Source: CAYNRA01 sp046296415
GTDB taxonomy: Bacteria; Bacteroidota; Bacteroidia; Cytophagales; Spirosomataceae
DNA: 64,000 nt
Reading direction: 5' to 3'
Assembly (NCBI GenBank): GCA_046296415.1
Contig: JBKBLN010000001.1
Location: forward strand, 1,395,978-1,459,977
Shown here: one piece after another, positions 7,473 to 16,551 of the stretch
Layout of the letters: each line of letters begins with the position of its first letter
How positions within the stretch are numbered: the first letter of the stretch is position 1
The notes under the pieces: generated by a model
The model's database searches: none
Told to the model about the DNA's origin: nothing
The model's input: only the letters and a program-made list of their open reading frames with translations
Position numbers and translations under genes: made by a program

Positions 7473-8897
7473 ATGAAATTAACTTTTTTTGGTGCAGCAA
7501 GGCAGGTGACAGGCAGCATGTTCATGCTCGAATTAGAGGACGGTTATAAAATATTAATTGATTGCGGGACCAATCTGGATACCCAAGATAAGTTCGATAA
7601 ACGAGAACAAAACTCGTTTGGTCTTTTTCCTTTCGATGCTTCTTTGGTTAATACAGTCGTATTGACCCACGCACACATCGATCATTCTGGTCAAATACCC
7701 AACTTGTATAGGGAAGGATTTGAGGGGCAAGTACTTTGTACCAATCCGACAATGGAGTTAACGGAGTTGTTGCTACATGATGCAGCAAGTATCAATGCCA
7801 AAAAGCATAAATCGATTCAAAAAAGTAAGAGAAGGTCGAAAAAATTGAAGTCAGTGGACAGTGAAGATCTCTATTTCAGCCGTCAGGTTGACGAGGCTTT
7901 GTCCAACTTTGTTCCGATTGCTTTCGGTAAAAAATTCAAATTCCACGAATCGGCTTCCATAACCCTGTACCCAGCGGGTCATTTACTGGGAGCAGCGCAT
8001 GTAGTTTTTGAGGTGATCGAGCAAGGAGTCCGAAAAACAATCGGTTTTTCAGGGGATATTGGTCGGAAAAACTACCCCTTATTAGTAGATCCTGAACCTA
8101 TGCCCCCTGTAGATTATCTGGTTATGGAGACGACCTACGGGGATCGATACCACCAAGATAAAGAAAGACCCGTGGAAGCACTAGGTCGAATCATTCAGTC
8201 TGCTTGCATTGATAAGCCAGGTCGATTGATCATCCCCGCCTTCAGCGTAGGAAGAACCCAAGCTATGTTGTACACATTGAATCAATTGTATAGCCAAACC
8301 AACATCGAGCCAATCAAAGTCTTTACGGATAGTCCACTCGGAAAAGCTTCGACCAAAGTCTACGAAAAATACCATCGATTACTTAATCAAGAAGCACAAT
8401 CCTTTAAAAAGGAAGAAGAGCAACTTTTTGATTTTGAAAACTTACATTATATCGAGTCGACCGAGGAAAGTAAAGCATTATCCAATCATACTGAGCCATG
8501 CATTATTTTGTCATCTTCCGGAATGGTGCAAGGAGGTAGAGTGGAGTACCACATTGAGAAAAACATTGAAAACCCTTATGCCACAATTCTGATGATTGGC
8601 TATGCGACAGAGGGTACGATAGGTCATAAATTATTGAATCGAGAGCAAAAGGAACTGACGATAAACCATAACAAACTGGTGATTCAAGCCGACATTCAAA
8701 AAATTGATGTCTTTTCGGGGCATGGAGATTTGAATGATTTAATTAATTTTGTCGATCGACAACCGCGTGAAACCTTGAAAAAAGTCTTTTTAGTGCATGG
8801 AGAATTGACCTCTATGGAAAATTTTAAGGGAATATTAGAGGAAAAGGGGTACAATCAAGTTTGTATTCCAGACTATTTTGACTCATTCACGCTTTAA
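7473..8897 (+). CDS. Beta-CASP metallo-beta-lactamase-fold RNA hydrolase
   Basis: A 474-residue protein of the CPSF/Ysh1-like group. The MBL zinc-binding motif HAHIDHSG is at 66-73. Further ligands are likely in YPAGHLLGAAHV and GFSGDIGR. The beta-CASP insertion follows, with the motif-A-like acidic residue in METTYGDRYH and the C-terminal histidine in VFSGHGDLNDL. Members cut or trim RNA as endo- or 5'-exonucleases; KH domains of archaeal homologues are absent. A basic stretch at about residues 107-125 (KKHKS...KSKRRSKK) lies in the MBL half and may help bind RNA. It is the first gene of a closely spaced run, 16 bp before accA. Confidence 0.9.
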   Translation: MKLTFFGAARQVTGSMFMLELEDGYKILIDCGTNLDTQDKFDKREQNSFGLFPFDASLVNTVVLTHAHIDHSGQIPNLYREGFEGQVLCTNPTMELTELLLHDAASINAKKHKSIQKSKRRSKKLKSVDSEDLYFSRQVDEALSNFVPIAFGKKFKFHESASITLYPAGHLLGAAHVVFEVIEQGVRKTIGFSGDIGRKNYPLLVDPEPMPPVDYLVMETTYGDRYHQDKERPVEALGRIIQSACIDKPGRLIIPAFSVGRTQAMLYTLNQLYSQTNIEPIKVFTDSPLGKASTKVYEKYHRLLNQEAQSFKKEEEQLFDFENLHYIESTEESKALSNHTEPCIILSSSGMVQGGRVEYHIEKNIENPYATILMIGYATEGTIGHKLLNREQKELTINHNKLVIQADIQKIDVFSGHGDLNDLINFVDRQPRETLKKVFLVHGELTSMENFKGILEEKGYNQVCIPDYFDSFTL

Positions 8898-8913
8898 CCA
8901 TTAACCACGATTG

Positions 8914-9870
8914 ATGAGAACCTTACTCGAATTCGAAAAGCCAATTGCGGATCTAGAAGCAAAACTGGAGGATATGAAGCGTTTGGCCGCTCAAAATAAT
9001 GTGGATGTAAGCGATGCGGTACGAACATTGACCGACAGCATCGAGGAACTTCGAAAAGAAACCTTCCAAAATTTAACACGTTGGCAGCGTGTCCAGCTTT
9101 CTCGTCATCCGGATCGTCCGTACACATTGGATTACATCGAACGGATATGCGCTGAATTCCATGAATTACATGGAGACCGTACAGTAAAAGATGACCCTGC
9201 CATAGTGGGTGGATTCGCCAACATCGATGGCCAATCGGTGATGGTCATTGGCCAACAAAAAGGTCGGAAAACGAAGGAAAGACAATACCGTAACTTTGGT
9301 ATGCCCAATCCTGAAGGGTATCGCAAAGCCCTTCGATTAATGAATTTAGCTGAAAAATTTCAAGTTCCAGTGGTCACCTTGATCGATACCCCGGGGGCGT
9401 TTCCGGGTCTAGAAGCCGAGGAACGCGGACAAGGAGAGGCCATCGCTCGAAATATCCGAGATATGATGATGTTGAAAGTGCCGGTCATCTGCATTATCAT
9501 TGGGGAAGGTGCTTCGGGTGGTGCATTGGGCATTGCCATCGGTGATCGTGTTTTGATGCTGGAAAATACCTGGTATTCGGTTATTTCTCCCGAGTCTTGC
9601 TCTTCTATATTATGGAGAAGTTGGGATTACAAAGAGCAGGCTGCCGAGGCCCTGAAGTTGACCTCAACCGATATGAAAGAAAACGGTCTTGTGGATGGAA
9701 TCATTCAAGAACCTTTAGGTGGGGCACATACCGACTGGGATGCTATGTCAAAAACACTACGTCAGGTAATTTTGCAAGAAATCAAAGAGCTACAAAAAAT
9801 GTCGGCTCAAGAGCGTATTTCGGCACGCATCGATAAGTTTTGTTCCATGGGTGTCTTTGTCGAATCATGA
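8914..9870 (+). CDS. accA: Acetyl-CoA carboxylase carboxyltransferase subunit alpha
   Basis: A 318-residue AccA. With AccD it transfers the carboxyl group from biotin to acetyl-CoA to give malonyl-CoA, the committed step of fatty acid synthesis, in the cytoplasm. The N-terminal helical part (FEKPIADLEAKLEDMKRLA) is typical. The crotonase-fold core includes FGMPNPEGYRKALRLM, TLIDTPGAFPG and IGEGASGGALGIAIGD, the oxyanion-hole glycines, and ISPESCSSILWR. Length is normal. The ATG at 8914 is preferred over a TTG one codon upstream. The stop overlaps the next start (ATGA at 9867-9870). accD, accB and accC are not in the window. Confidence 0.97.
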   Translation: MRTLLEFEKPIADLEAKLEDMKRLAAQNNVDVSDAVRTLTDSIEELRKETFQNLTRWQRVQLSRHPDRPYTLDYIERICAEFHELHGDRTVKDDPAIVGGFANIDGQSVMVIGQQKGRKTKERQYRNFGMPNPEGYRKALRLMNLAEKFQVPVVTLIDTPGAFPGLEAEERGQGEAIARNIRDMMMLKVPVICIIIGEGASGGALGIAIGDRVLMLENTWYSVISPESCSSILWRSWDYKEQAAEALKLTSTDMKENGLVDGIIQEPLGGAHTDWDAMSKTLRQVILQEIKELQKMSAQERISARIDKFCSMGVFVES

Positions 9871-10505
9871 GTGCGAAAACCAAAGCGGTCATTTTCGATT
9901 TTGGGCATGTCATTATCAATATTGACGTGCCCAAAACGTATCAAGCCTTTGCCGATCTTTGTGGGAAATCGGCGGCCAAAGTCGAACAATTATTTCAAGA
10001 AAATCAATTGTTTCGTCGGTATGAAATTGGCTTGTATGATGACGATGAATTTCGGGAGGCCGTTCGCCAAATTCTAGGTTTTCCATTTTCAGATGCGGAA
10101 GTGGATGCGGCTTGGAATGCCCTGCTGCTTGATATTCCACCCGCTCGAATCGATTTTTTGCTCGAATTAAAACGGAGAGTTCCCATTTATTTGCTTAGCA
10201 ATACAAATACACTTCACATTCGCGCAGCGGAGCAAATTTTGCACAAAACAACTGGGATTGCGAGCCTACAGGACATCTTTACTCATGCTTTCTTTTCGTA
10301 CGATTTAGGACTTTGGAAGCCTGATCCCGCAATTTATGAGGCCGTTTTGTCTGAACTAGGCCTCTTGGCAGATGAAGTATTGTTTTTAGATGACAACGCC
10401 GCCAATGTGGAGTCGGCACGCCGGTTGGGGATTCCGACGGAGCACATCATTCCAGGACAATATACCCTGTTGGAGGTAACCTCTTATCCATCTCTAGAGG
10501 TATGA
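9867..10505 (+). CDS. HAD-family hydrolase (YihX-like sugar-phosphate phosphatase)
   Basis: A 212-residue HAD phosphatase. Motif I is VIFDFGHVI with the nucleophilic Asp at residue 11; the second Asp of the classic DxD is Gly, as in the YihX/epoxide-hydrolase-like branch (FDxGNV). Motif II is YLLSNTN, the conserved Lys is in GLWKPDPAIYEAVL, and motif IV is VLFLDDNAANVESAR. The cap region between motifs I and II is alpha-helical. YihX acts on glucose-1-phosphate; the substrate here cannot be assigned. Both ends overlap neighbours by 4 bp (ATGA with accA and with the M50 protease), so it is translationally coupled within the run. Confidence 0.9.
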   Translation: MSAKTKAVIFDFGHVIINIDVPKTYQAFADLCGKSAAKVEQLFQENQLFRRYEIGLYDDDEFREAVRQILGFPFSDAEVDAAWNALLLDIPPARIDFLLELKRRVPIYLLSNTNTLHIRAAEQILHKTTGIASLQDIFTHAFFSYDLGLWKPDPAIYEAVLSELGLLADEVLFLDDNAANVESARRLGIPTEHIIPGQYTLLEVTSYPSLEV

Positions 10506-11629
10506 AACTGACACCCCTACATATCGTGTTGTTTCTCCTAACCTTTGCAACCACCACATTGGCAGGGGCCGAGTGGGTCATGGGTAAGTCCTTTTTTTAC
10601 CATTGGAATGAAATGGGATGGGGCGAACTAAAACGGGGATTACCCTATGCCGCAGCCTTTCTGGGTTTTTTAACGGTCCATGAAATGGGTCATTTTTTAG
10701 TGGCAAGATGGCGAAGAATCCAGGTAACTTGGCCTTATTACATCCCGTTTTGGATTGTGATCTCGACATCGATAGGTACGTTAGGTGCGTTTATTCGAAT
10801 CAAAAGTAAAAATTTATCTAGAACCGATTATTTCGATATTGGGGTTGCGGGGCCCTTGGCCGGATTTGTCATTGCCTTGGGGGTTACGTGGTATGGTATG
10901 ACCCATTTACCTCCTTTGGATTATGTCCTATCCATTCATCCAGATTACATTGCACTGGGTGATGATTACCGACAAATTTTAAGCCGACTTCGTCAACCCC
11001 AGGAGGTGATTCAATTAGGTGATAATTTACTCTTTTATATTTTTAGAGAATACGTAGCAGATCCTGCGCTGTTCCCACATGCCTATGAGGTAATTCACTA
11101 TCCTTATTTATTGGCAGGGTATTTGGGTTTATTTTTTACTGCCTTGAATCTACTACCTATTGGGCAGCTCGATGGGGGGCATATTTTATATGGATTAATT
11201 GGCCCCAGAGCTTTCCAAATCGTTTCACCCTTGCTTTTCACGGGGTTGGTATTTTATTCCGGTTTGGGATTGTTTACCGTGGAGGAATTTCAAACCATCG
11301 ACCGAGATGCCTATTGGGAACTTTGTGGTTATTTTCTGCTATACCTTTATTTTATATACCTTTGTTTCTCTCGCATTACTTCCCAATGGATTACCAATGT
11401 TTTGATTAGCCTAGTCGTCGTCATCGGTCAGTTAACTCTTCAACACATAGAACCAACCTGGACTGGATATGCTGGATTTTTGATGTTTGGTTTTTTGCTT
11501 GGACGTGTCTTGGGTGTACACCACCCCACAACCACCCAAAGTAGTCCCCTTTCCTGGTGGCGACAAGTTTTGGGTTGGATCGGTATGTTGATATTCATCC
11601 TTTGTTTTAGTCCCAATCCTCTGATTTAA
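10502..11629 (+). CDS. Site-2-protease-type M50 zinc metalloprotease
   Basis: A 375-residue integral membrane protease. The zinc motif HEMGH is at 60-64 in a transmembrane context, and the third ligand is in NLLPIGQLDGGHIL near residue 225, the S2P/SpoIVFB signature. Eight or so hydrophobic segments are visible. No PDZ domain is present, so it is not RseP-like; it fits the group without PDZ or CBS domains. Such enzymes cut transmembrane segments of anti-sigma factors or other membrane proteins; no anti-sigma factor is nearby, so the target is unknown. It starts at the ATG overlapping the HAD stop and ends 5 bp before the acyltransferase. Confidence 0.9.
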   Translation: MKLTPLHIVLFLLTFATTTLAGAEWVMGKSFFYHWNEMGWGELKRGLPYAAAFLGFLTVHEMGHFLVARWRRIQVTWPYYIPFWIVISTSIGTLGAFIRIKSKNLSRTDYFDIGVAGPLAGFVIALGVTWYGMTHLPPLDYVLSIHPDYIALGDDYRQILSRLRQPQEVIQLGDNLLFYIFREYVADPALFPHAYEVIHYPYLLAGYLGLFFTALNLLPIGQLDGGHILYGLIGPRAFQIVSPLLFTGLVFYSGLGLFTVEEFQTIDRDAYWELCGYFLLYLYFIYLCFSRITSQWITNVLISLVVVIGQLTLQHIEPTWTGYAGFLMFGFLLGRVLGVHHPTTTQSSPLSWWRQVLGWIGMLIFILCFSPNPLI

Positions 11630-11634
11630 TCTTC

Positions 11635-12207
11635 ATGATCAATGCAATTTTCAGGGCGATCTTCATTCTTTCTGGTTGGAAGATTACAGGCCATACCCAA
11701 CATTCCTTTACCAAGGGCGTCTATGCCGTTTGTCCCCATGCCTCTTGGATCGATTTTTTGGTTGGTCTAGGGACCCGTGCAGCCCTGCGTTACCCAATAG
11801 GTTATTTAGGAAAAGAAGAGCTTTTTAAACCCCCTTTCGGATTTATTTTTCGGTGGCTTGGAGGACGACCCGTCAAACGAAATCAAAAAAGTAATTTGGT
11901 CGCAAGTCAAGTGGCTGCGGTACGCGAAGCAGATCAGTTCCTATTTGCCTTGGCTCCAGAAGGTACTCGGGGGGATGTCGGCAAATTACGGACAGGTTTT
12001 TATTTTATGGCGTATGAGGCCGGAATCCCGATTTTTCCTGTAGCGTTTGACTACGGGCGGAAAGAAGCACGTTTTGCCCCCCCTTTCTTTCCAACAGGTG
12101 ATTTTGAACAGGATATGAAAACCTATTTTGTCCCATTTTTTGAGGATGTTCAGGGCATCAAAAAGACTTGGATTCAAAATTATAGAAACGGAAAATTTGA
12201 TGGGTAG
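11635..12207 (+). CDS. 1-acyl-sn-glycerol-3-phosphate acyltransferase (PlsC-like)
   Basis: A 190-residue LPLAT-superfamily acyltransferase. The catalytic HxxxxD motif is HASWID at 35-40, and the substrate-binding motif is APEGTRGD near residue 105. A further motif, GIPIFPVAFDYGR, matches block IV. It is shorter than most PlsC proteins (about 240) and lacks a strong N-terminal membrane anchor, beginning with a modest hydrophobic helix (IFRAIFILSGW). It should acylate lysophosphatidate or a related lyso-lipid at the inner membrane. Its place after accA and an M50 protease fits a lipid-related run. The ATG at 11635 lies 5 bp after the upstream stop. Confidence 0.88.
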   Translation: MINAIFRAIFILSGWKITGHTQHSFTKGVYAVCPHASWIDFLVGLGTRAALRYPIGYLGKEELFKPPFGFIFRWLGGRPVKRNQKSNLVASQVAAVREADQFLFALAPEGTRGDVGKLRTGFYFMAYEAGIPIFPVAFDYGRKEARFAPPFFPTGDFEQDMKTYFVPFFEDVQGIKKTWIQNYRNGKFDG

Positions 12208-12249
12208 GCTCAACACCCTACCTTTGTTCACCCATACGCTTTCAAATAT

Positions 12250-13425
12250 ATGCATCAAGATACCCAACTCATTCGTATTCAGACGCCTCGAACCGATTTT
12301 CGGGAACATTCTACGCCGCTATTTTTAACCTCCAGCTTTTGCTTTGAAGACGCTCAACAAGGAATGGATCTATTCAACGAGACGTTGGAGGGAAACATCT
12401 ATTCCCGTTTTTCCAATCCTACCGTACAAGAATTTGTCGACAAGGTATGTATGCTCGAAAAATGTGAGGATGGTATAGCTACAGCCACAGGAATGGCCGC
12501 CGTATTTGCTGGTATGGCTGCACATGTAAGTGCGGGAGACCATATCCTTTCATCACGAGCTCTTTTTGGGTCAGCGCATCAGATTATAACTCAGATTTTA
12601 TCCAAATGGGGGGTGACATACACCTACCTAGATGCCACGGCCACCCAGGCAGAATGGGAAGCCGCGGTTCTGCCCAATACCAAAATGATCTATTTGGAGA
12701 CACCCTCCAATCCAGGTTTAGAAATTATTGACATGGCTATGGTGGGCGAAATTGCCAAAAAACATCAATTGATTTATTTTGTCGATAACTGCTTCGCCAC
12801 GCCGCTTATTCACCAACCAACTGACTTTGGAGCCAATTTGGTGGTTCATTCGGCCACCAAATTCATGGATGGGCAAGGCCGTGTATTGGGAGGTATTGTC
12901 ACGGGGACCAAAGAATTGATTGCCCCCATTCGCTTCTTTTGCCGTCATACAGGGCCCTCGATGTCGCCATTCAATGCTTGGACCTTGAGCAAGAGTCTTG
13001 AAACTTTGTCGCTTCGCATGGAAAGACATTGTGCAAATGCCTGGGCATTGGCACAAGCCTTGGAAACGATTCATGGGATCGGACAAGTGAAATATCCATT
13101 TCTGCCCTCTCATCCTCAATTTGAACTGGCAAAAAAACAAATGAAAGCCGGGGGAGCCATGCTAACCTTTTGTTTAGATGGAACATTTGAGCAAGTTGTT
13201 CAGTTTACTAAGTCATTGACCATCCCTAGCTTAACTTCCAATTTGGGTGATTCTAGGACGACCATAACCAATCCCGCTACCACTACACACGCTCGGTTGT
13301 CTTTAGAAGACAAAGAACGGGTTGGAATTTGGCCTACACTCATGCGTGTTTCGGTAGGGTTGGAAAATATTGATGATTTAATCCAGGATTTCCGCCAAGC
13401 CGCCCACGCGACCTATGGAAGCTAA
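12250..13425 (+). CDS. metZ: O-succinylhomoserine sulfhydrylase (Cys/Met PLP enzyme)
   Basis: A 391-residue fold-type I PLP enzyme of the Cys/Met metabolism family. It shows YSRFSNPTVQEF near the N-terminus, TATGMAAVFAG for phosphate binding, YLETPSNP, and the Schiff-base Lys in HSATKFMDGQGRVLGG. GMAAV with FCRHTGPSMSPFNAW fits O-succinylhomoserine sulfhydrylase better than cystathionine synthase or lyase. It would convert an activated homoserine ester plus sulfide to homocysteine, using sulfide from the operon 1 kb downstream; O-acetylhomoserine is also possible. Only 42 bp separate it from the acyltransferase, too short for a SAM riboswitch. RNase Z starts directly after its stop codon. Confidence 0.88.
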   Translation: MHQDTQLIRIQTPRTDFREHSTPLFLTSSFCFEDAQQGMDLFNETLEGNIYSRFSNPTVQEFVDKVCMLEKCEDGIATATGMAAVFAGMAAHVSAGDHILSSRALFGSAHQIITQILSKWGVTYTYLDATATQAEWEAAVLPNTKMIYLETPSNPGLEIIDMAMVGEIAKKHQLIYFVDNCFATPLIHQPTDFGANLVVHSATKFMDGQGRVLGGIVTGTKELIAPIRFFCRHTGPSMSPFNAWTLSKSLETLSLRMERHCANAWALAQALETIHGIGQVKYPFLPSHPQFELAKKQMKAGGAMLTFCLDGTFEQVVQFTKSLTIPSLTSNLGDSRTTITNPATTTHARLSLEDKERVGIWPTLMRVSVGLENIDDLIQDFRQAAHATYGS

Positions 13426-14364
13426 ATGAATAATTCGGTGAATTTTGATTTGACTATTTTAGGGACGGGTTCCGCAAGCCCACAACTGGATCGGAATCCG
13501 TCTGCCTGTATTTTGTCTCTTGATACAGACCTCTTGTTGATCGATTGTGGTGAGGGGACGCAATATAGATTGTTGGAACATAAAGTAAAACACAATCGGA
13601 TTCGGCACATTTTGATTAGCCATTTACACGGGGATCACTATTTCGGATTGATAGGCCTATTGTCAAGTTTTAATCTAGCCCGAAGAACCGAACCCCTGAC
13701 CCTGATTGGTCCGCCGGGACTCAATGAAATTTTATCCATTCAGTTCCAATATTCTGAGACGGATTTATGCTATGACCTCGAATTCATTGAGACTCGTCCT
13801 CAGGAATCATCTCTAATATTGGACCATCCTCGATTTACCATCGAGACCATTCCGCTCTCTCACCGAGTTCCTTGTAACGGATATTTAATTCGAGAAAAAA
13901 CAAGTAAACGAAAAATAAAAAAAGAGGTTCTTCCACCGAATCTACCCATTCCTTATATTAAATCCCTAATTGACGGTGTGGATGTGCAGGATGAACGTAC
14001 AGGGGAGGTCTTCAAAGTAGAAGACTTGACGATTCCCGCCCCACCGGCTCGATCATTTGCCTATTGTTCTGATACCCAGTATTTACCCTCCTTGATTGAC
14101 GTGGTTCGGGGTGTCGACCTACTGTATCACGAAGCGACGTTTGATGATGCTTTGGTAGACCGAGCCGCTAAGACCTTTCATTCCACAGCACGACAGGCTG
14201 CCACCATCGCGCAAGCAGCTGGTGTCGGGCAATTGGTGATTAGTCATTTTTCCTCTCGCTATAAGTCGCTTGACTCTCATTTAAGTGAGGCGAAATCTGT
14301 ATTTCCCAATACCCTATTGGCAGAGGAAGGACTCACTGTTTCAATAGGAAATTCTCAGCTCTAA
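13426..14364 (+). CDS. rnz: Ribonuclease Z
   Basis: A 312-residue tRNA 3'-processing endonuclease. The MBL motif HLHGDHYFG begins at residue 66 with ligands H66, H68, D70 and H71. Further ligands are in LLYHEATFDD and ISHFSSRYKS, the latter holding the RNase Z HxS-type motif. LGTGSASPQLDRNPSA is the expected N-terminal strand. Length is usual for the short form. It cuts tRNA precursors after the discriminator base to allow CCA addition. The start abuts the metZ stop with no spacer. Together with the beta-CASP gene it means two MBL-type RNases bracket this gene run. Confidence 0.95.
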   Translation: MNNSVNFDLTILGTGSASPQLDRNPSACILSLDTDLLLIDCGEGTQYRLLEHKVKHNRIRHILISHLHGDHYFGLIGLLSSFNLARRTEPLTLIGPPGLNEILSIQFQYSETDLCYDLEFIETRPQESSLILDHPRFTIETIPLSHRVPCNGYLIREKTSKRKIKKEVLPPNLPIPYIKSLIDGVDVQDERTGEVFKVEDLTIPAPPARSFAYCSDTQYLPSLIDVVRGVDLLYHEATFDDALVDRAAKTFHSTARQAATIAQAAGVGQLVISHFSSRYKSLDSHLSEAKSVFPNTLLAEEGLTVSIGNSQL

Positions 14365-14450
14365 ATCGGATAATTTTAATTTTTTATTGAAATAAAAGGT
14401 GATTTTCAGAATCTTTTTAGGAACAAAGTCTATATAAATAATAGATTATA

Positions 14451-14458
14451 TATATTTG
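14451..14458 (+). promoter_or_regulatory. Possible -7 promoter box of the sulfate assimilation operon
   Basis: TATATTTG matches TAnnTTTG and lies 20 bp before the sulfite reductase ATG. The -33 region lacks a TTG, which may mean that an activator is needed. The 114-bp gap after rnz is very AT-rich and has no convincing terminator. Confidence 0.35.
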
Positions 14459-14478
14459 TTTAAAAAAAAGATTTTCCC

Positions 14479-16551
14479 ATGCGCAGTTTTGATACGGAAA
14501 TAGATAATCCATTGGTTGAGCGAGATATTCTAGATTTAGCTGAGAAGATTCGCGCTTTTCGGGAGGGAACCCTTCACGAGGACAAATTTCGAAGTTTGCG
14601 TTTAGCCCGTGGTGTATATGGCCAAAGACAGGCCGGAGTACAAATGGTTCGGATAAAACTTCCCTACGGGAAGATGACTTTTGCTCAATGGCAGAGGATT
14701 GCTGACATTTCGGATGAGTACTCCAATGGAAACCTACACTTGACGACACGTCAAGATATCCAAATCCATTTTGTTAGCCTTGACCGGACCCCAGAGCTTT
14801 GGGCTAAACTTGAGCGTGATCAAATTACCCTACGGGAGGCATGTGGAAACACCGTTCGCAACGTAACCGCTTCTGAGAGAGCCGGGATTGATCCCGAGGA
14901 GCCTTTTGATGTCATTCCAATGGCTCATACGATTTTCCAATATTTTTTGCGCAATCCAATTTGCCAGGAAATGGGGCGTAAAATCAAAATTTCAGTTTCT
15001 AATTCCGAAAAAGACTCTGCGCTTTCCTTCATGCACGACATTGGGTTGGTGCCGAAATTGGATGAACAAGGTCGCCGAGGGTACCGAGTGATGATTGGCG
15101 GTGGGTTGGGAGCTCAACCCCGTTTGGCAGATCAAGCTTTTGAATTTCTCCCAGAAGAAGAAGTCGTTCCCTTCATTGAGGCACTCCTTCGGGTTTTTGA
15201 CCGCCAAGGGGAGCGTATTTCTCGTGCCAAAGCACGCCTGAAATTTTTGTTAAATAAAGTAGGGTTTGATACGGTCATGCAGTGGATCGAAGAGGAAAAA
15301 ACAGCATTACCTTCTCTTCAAGTGCCTGTTTCAACCATCGATACTTCGTGCGATCTTCCCACTCAATTTTGGGATGGCCCAGAGCCTGAAACGGAGGAAT
15401 ACCAAACTTGGAGAAATACCAATGTTTTTTATCAGAAACAAGAGGGCTATGCAGGGGTTTACATTCGGGTCCTACTTGGAAATATATCATCTAACCTTTC
15501 TCGTCAGATTCTTTCAGAACTAAAGGGATACGTTGGGGATGATATCCGGGTAACCATTCACCAAGGACTATTTCTTCGTTTTGTTCCACTTCAAAACCTA
15601 CCGTATGTATATCAAGTACTTGAAAAGGCCGGACTTTCAGAACCCGGTGCCAATAGTACGGCCCATATCACGGCTTGTCCTGGAACCGACACCTGCAATC
15701 TGGCAATCGCAGATAGTACCCATAGTACACAGGTTTTAGAGAAAGTCATCACCGAAGAATTTCGCGATTTTATATACGACCAAGATATTAAAATTAAAAT
15801 TTCTGGTTGTATGAATTCGTGCGGGCAACATGGGATGGCGCATATTGGTTTCCACGGTTCTTCTTTGAAAGCTCCCGATAAACGTGTTTTGCCTGCTCTG
15901 CAAGTCTTATTAGGTGGTGGGCCCTTGGGAGATGGTCAAGGTCGAATGGCCGAAAAAATCATTAAAGTGCCAACCAAGCGAGGTCCTCAAGTACTTAGAT
16001 CCCTTTTAGGTGATTATGAAGAAAATCGGTTGGAAGGGGAATATTTCCATGCATACTATGATCGACAAGGCAAAAATTATTTTTATGAATTGCTAAAGCC
16101 GCTCGCTTCCTTGGAGTCGATTGTGGAGGATGATTTTATCGACTGGGGACATGAAGAGACATTTTCCACCGCTATAGGAGTAGGGGAGTGTGCTGGGGTA
16201 TTGGTCGACTTAGTGGCTACTCTTTTGCTTGAATCCGTCGAGAAGTTGGATTGGTATCAGGAAGCCGTCAAACAAGAGGCCTGGTCGGATGCCATTTACC
16301 ATGCCTATTCCGCCCAAGTGAATGCGGCCAAAGCATTATTACTTGATCGAGACATTCAATGCAGCACTCAAGGAAAAGTGATACAATCCTTTGACGAGTC
16401 TTACCCTGAGTTTGGAGGGGATTGGGCAGTGAAAATTTTGACGATCAATCAAAATCCCCCTTCCCAAACTTTTGCTTTAACGTATGGCCAACAGGCGCAT
16501 GAGTTTGTTTCATTGGCTCGCCAGATTCGCGAAAAACAATTCTCCTCATGA
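14479..16551 (+). CDS. Siroheme sulfite/nitrite reductase with C-terminal HEPN-like domain
   Basis: A 690-residue protein. Residues 1 to about 545 are a ferredoxin-type sulfite/nitrite reductase with two ferredoxin-like/SiR repeats (GNLHLTTRQDIQIH is the siroheme-binding Arg region). The coupled siroheme-[4Fe-4S] cysteines are C400, C406, C444 and C448 in ACPGTDTC and CMNSC. From about 565 to the end is a helical HEPN-like domain (IYHAYSAQVNAAKALLLDRD) with no obvious RNase Rx4-6H motif; this fusion is known in Bacteroidota but its role is unclear. Operon context with cysH, cysD and cysN argues for sulfite to sulfide. No flavoprotein subunit is adjacent, so ferredoxin or another donor is needed. 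The stop overlaps cobA by 4 bp. Confidence 0.93.
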   Translation: MRSFDTEIDNPLVERDILDLAEKIRAFREGTLHEDKFRSLRLARGVYGQRQAGVQMVRIKLPYGKMTFAQWQRIADISDEYSNGNLHLTTRQDIQIHFVSLDRTPELWAKLERDQITLREACGNTVRNVTASERAGIDPEEPFDVIPMAHTIFQYFLRNPICQEMGRKIKISVSNSEKDSALSFMHDIGLVPKLDEQGRRGYRVMIGGGLGAQPRLADQAFEFLPEEEVVPFIEALLRVFDRQGERISRAKARLKFLLNKVGFDTVMQWIEEEKTALPSLQVPVSTIDTSCDLPTQFWDGPEPETEEYQTWRNTNVFYQKQEGYAGVYIRVLLGNISSNLSRQILSELKGYVGDDIRVTIHQGLFLRFVPLQNLPYVYQVLEKAGLSEPGANSTAHITACPGTDTCNLAIADSTHSTQVLEKVITEEFRDFIYDQDIKIKISGCMNSCGQHGMAHIGFHGSSLKAPDKRVLPALQVLLGGGPLGDGQGRMAEKIIKVPTKRGPQVLRSLLGDYEENRLEGEYFHAYYDRQGKNYFYELLKPLASLESIVEDDFIDWGHEETFSTAIGVGECAGVLVDLVATLLLESVEKLDWYQEAVKQEAWSDAIYHAYSAQVNAAKALLLDRDIQCSTQGKVIQSFDESYPEFGGDWAVKILTINQNPPSQTFALTYGQQAHEFVSLARQIREKQFSS

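Noticed and set aside
12208..12249. SAM riboswitch before metZ
   Set aside because: The gap is only 42 bp and has no SAM-riboswitch stems.
14365..14400. AT-rich hairpin after rnz as an intrinsic terminator
   Set aside because: The possible stem is only A/T pairs with a very small loop; no GC pairs and no clear T-tail.
16140..16551. HEPN domain as part of a toxin-antitoxin or defence system
   Set aside because: It is fused in frame to a complete sulfite reductase, lacks a visible Rx4-6H motif, and has no antitoxin partner.
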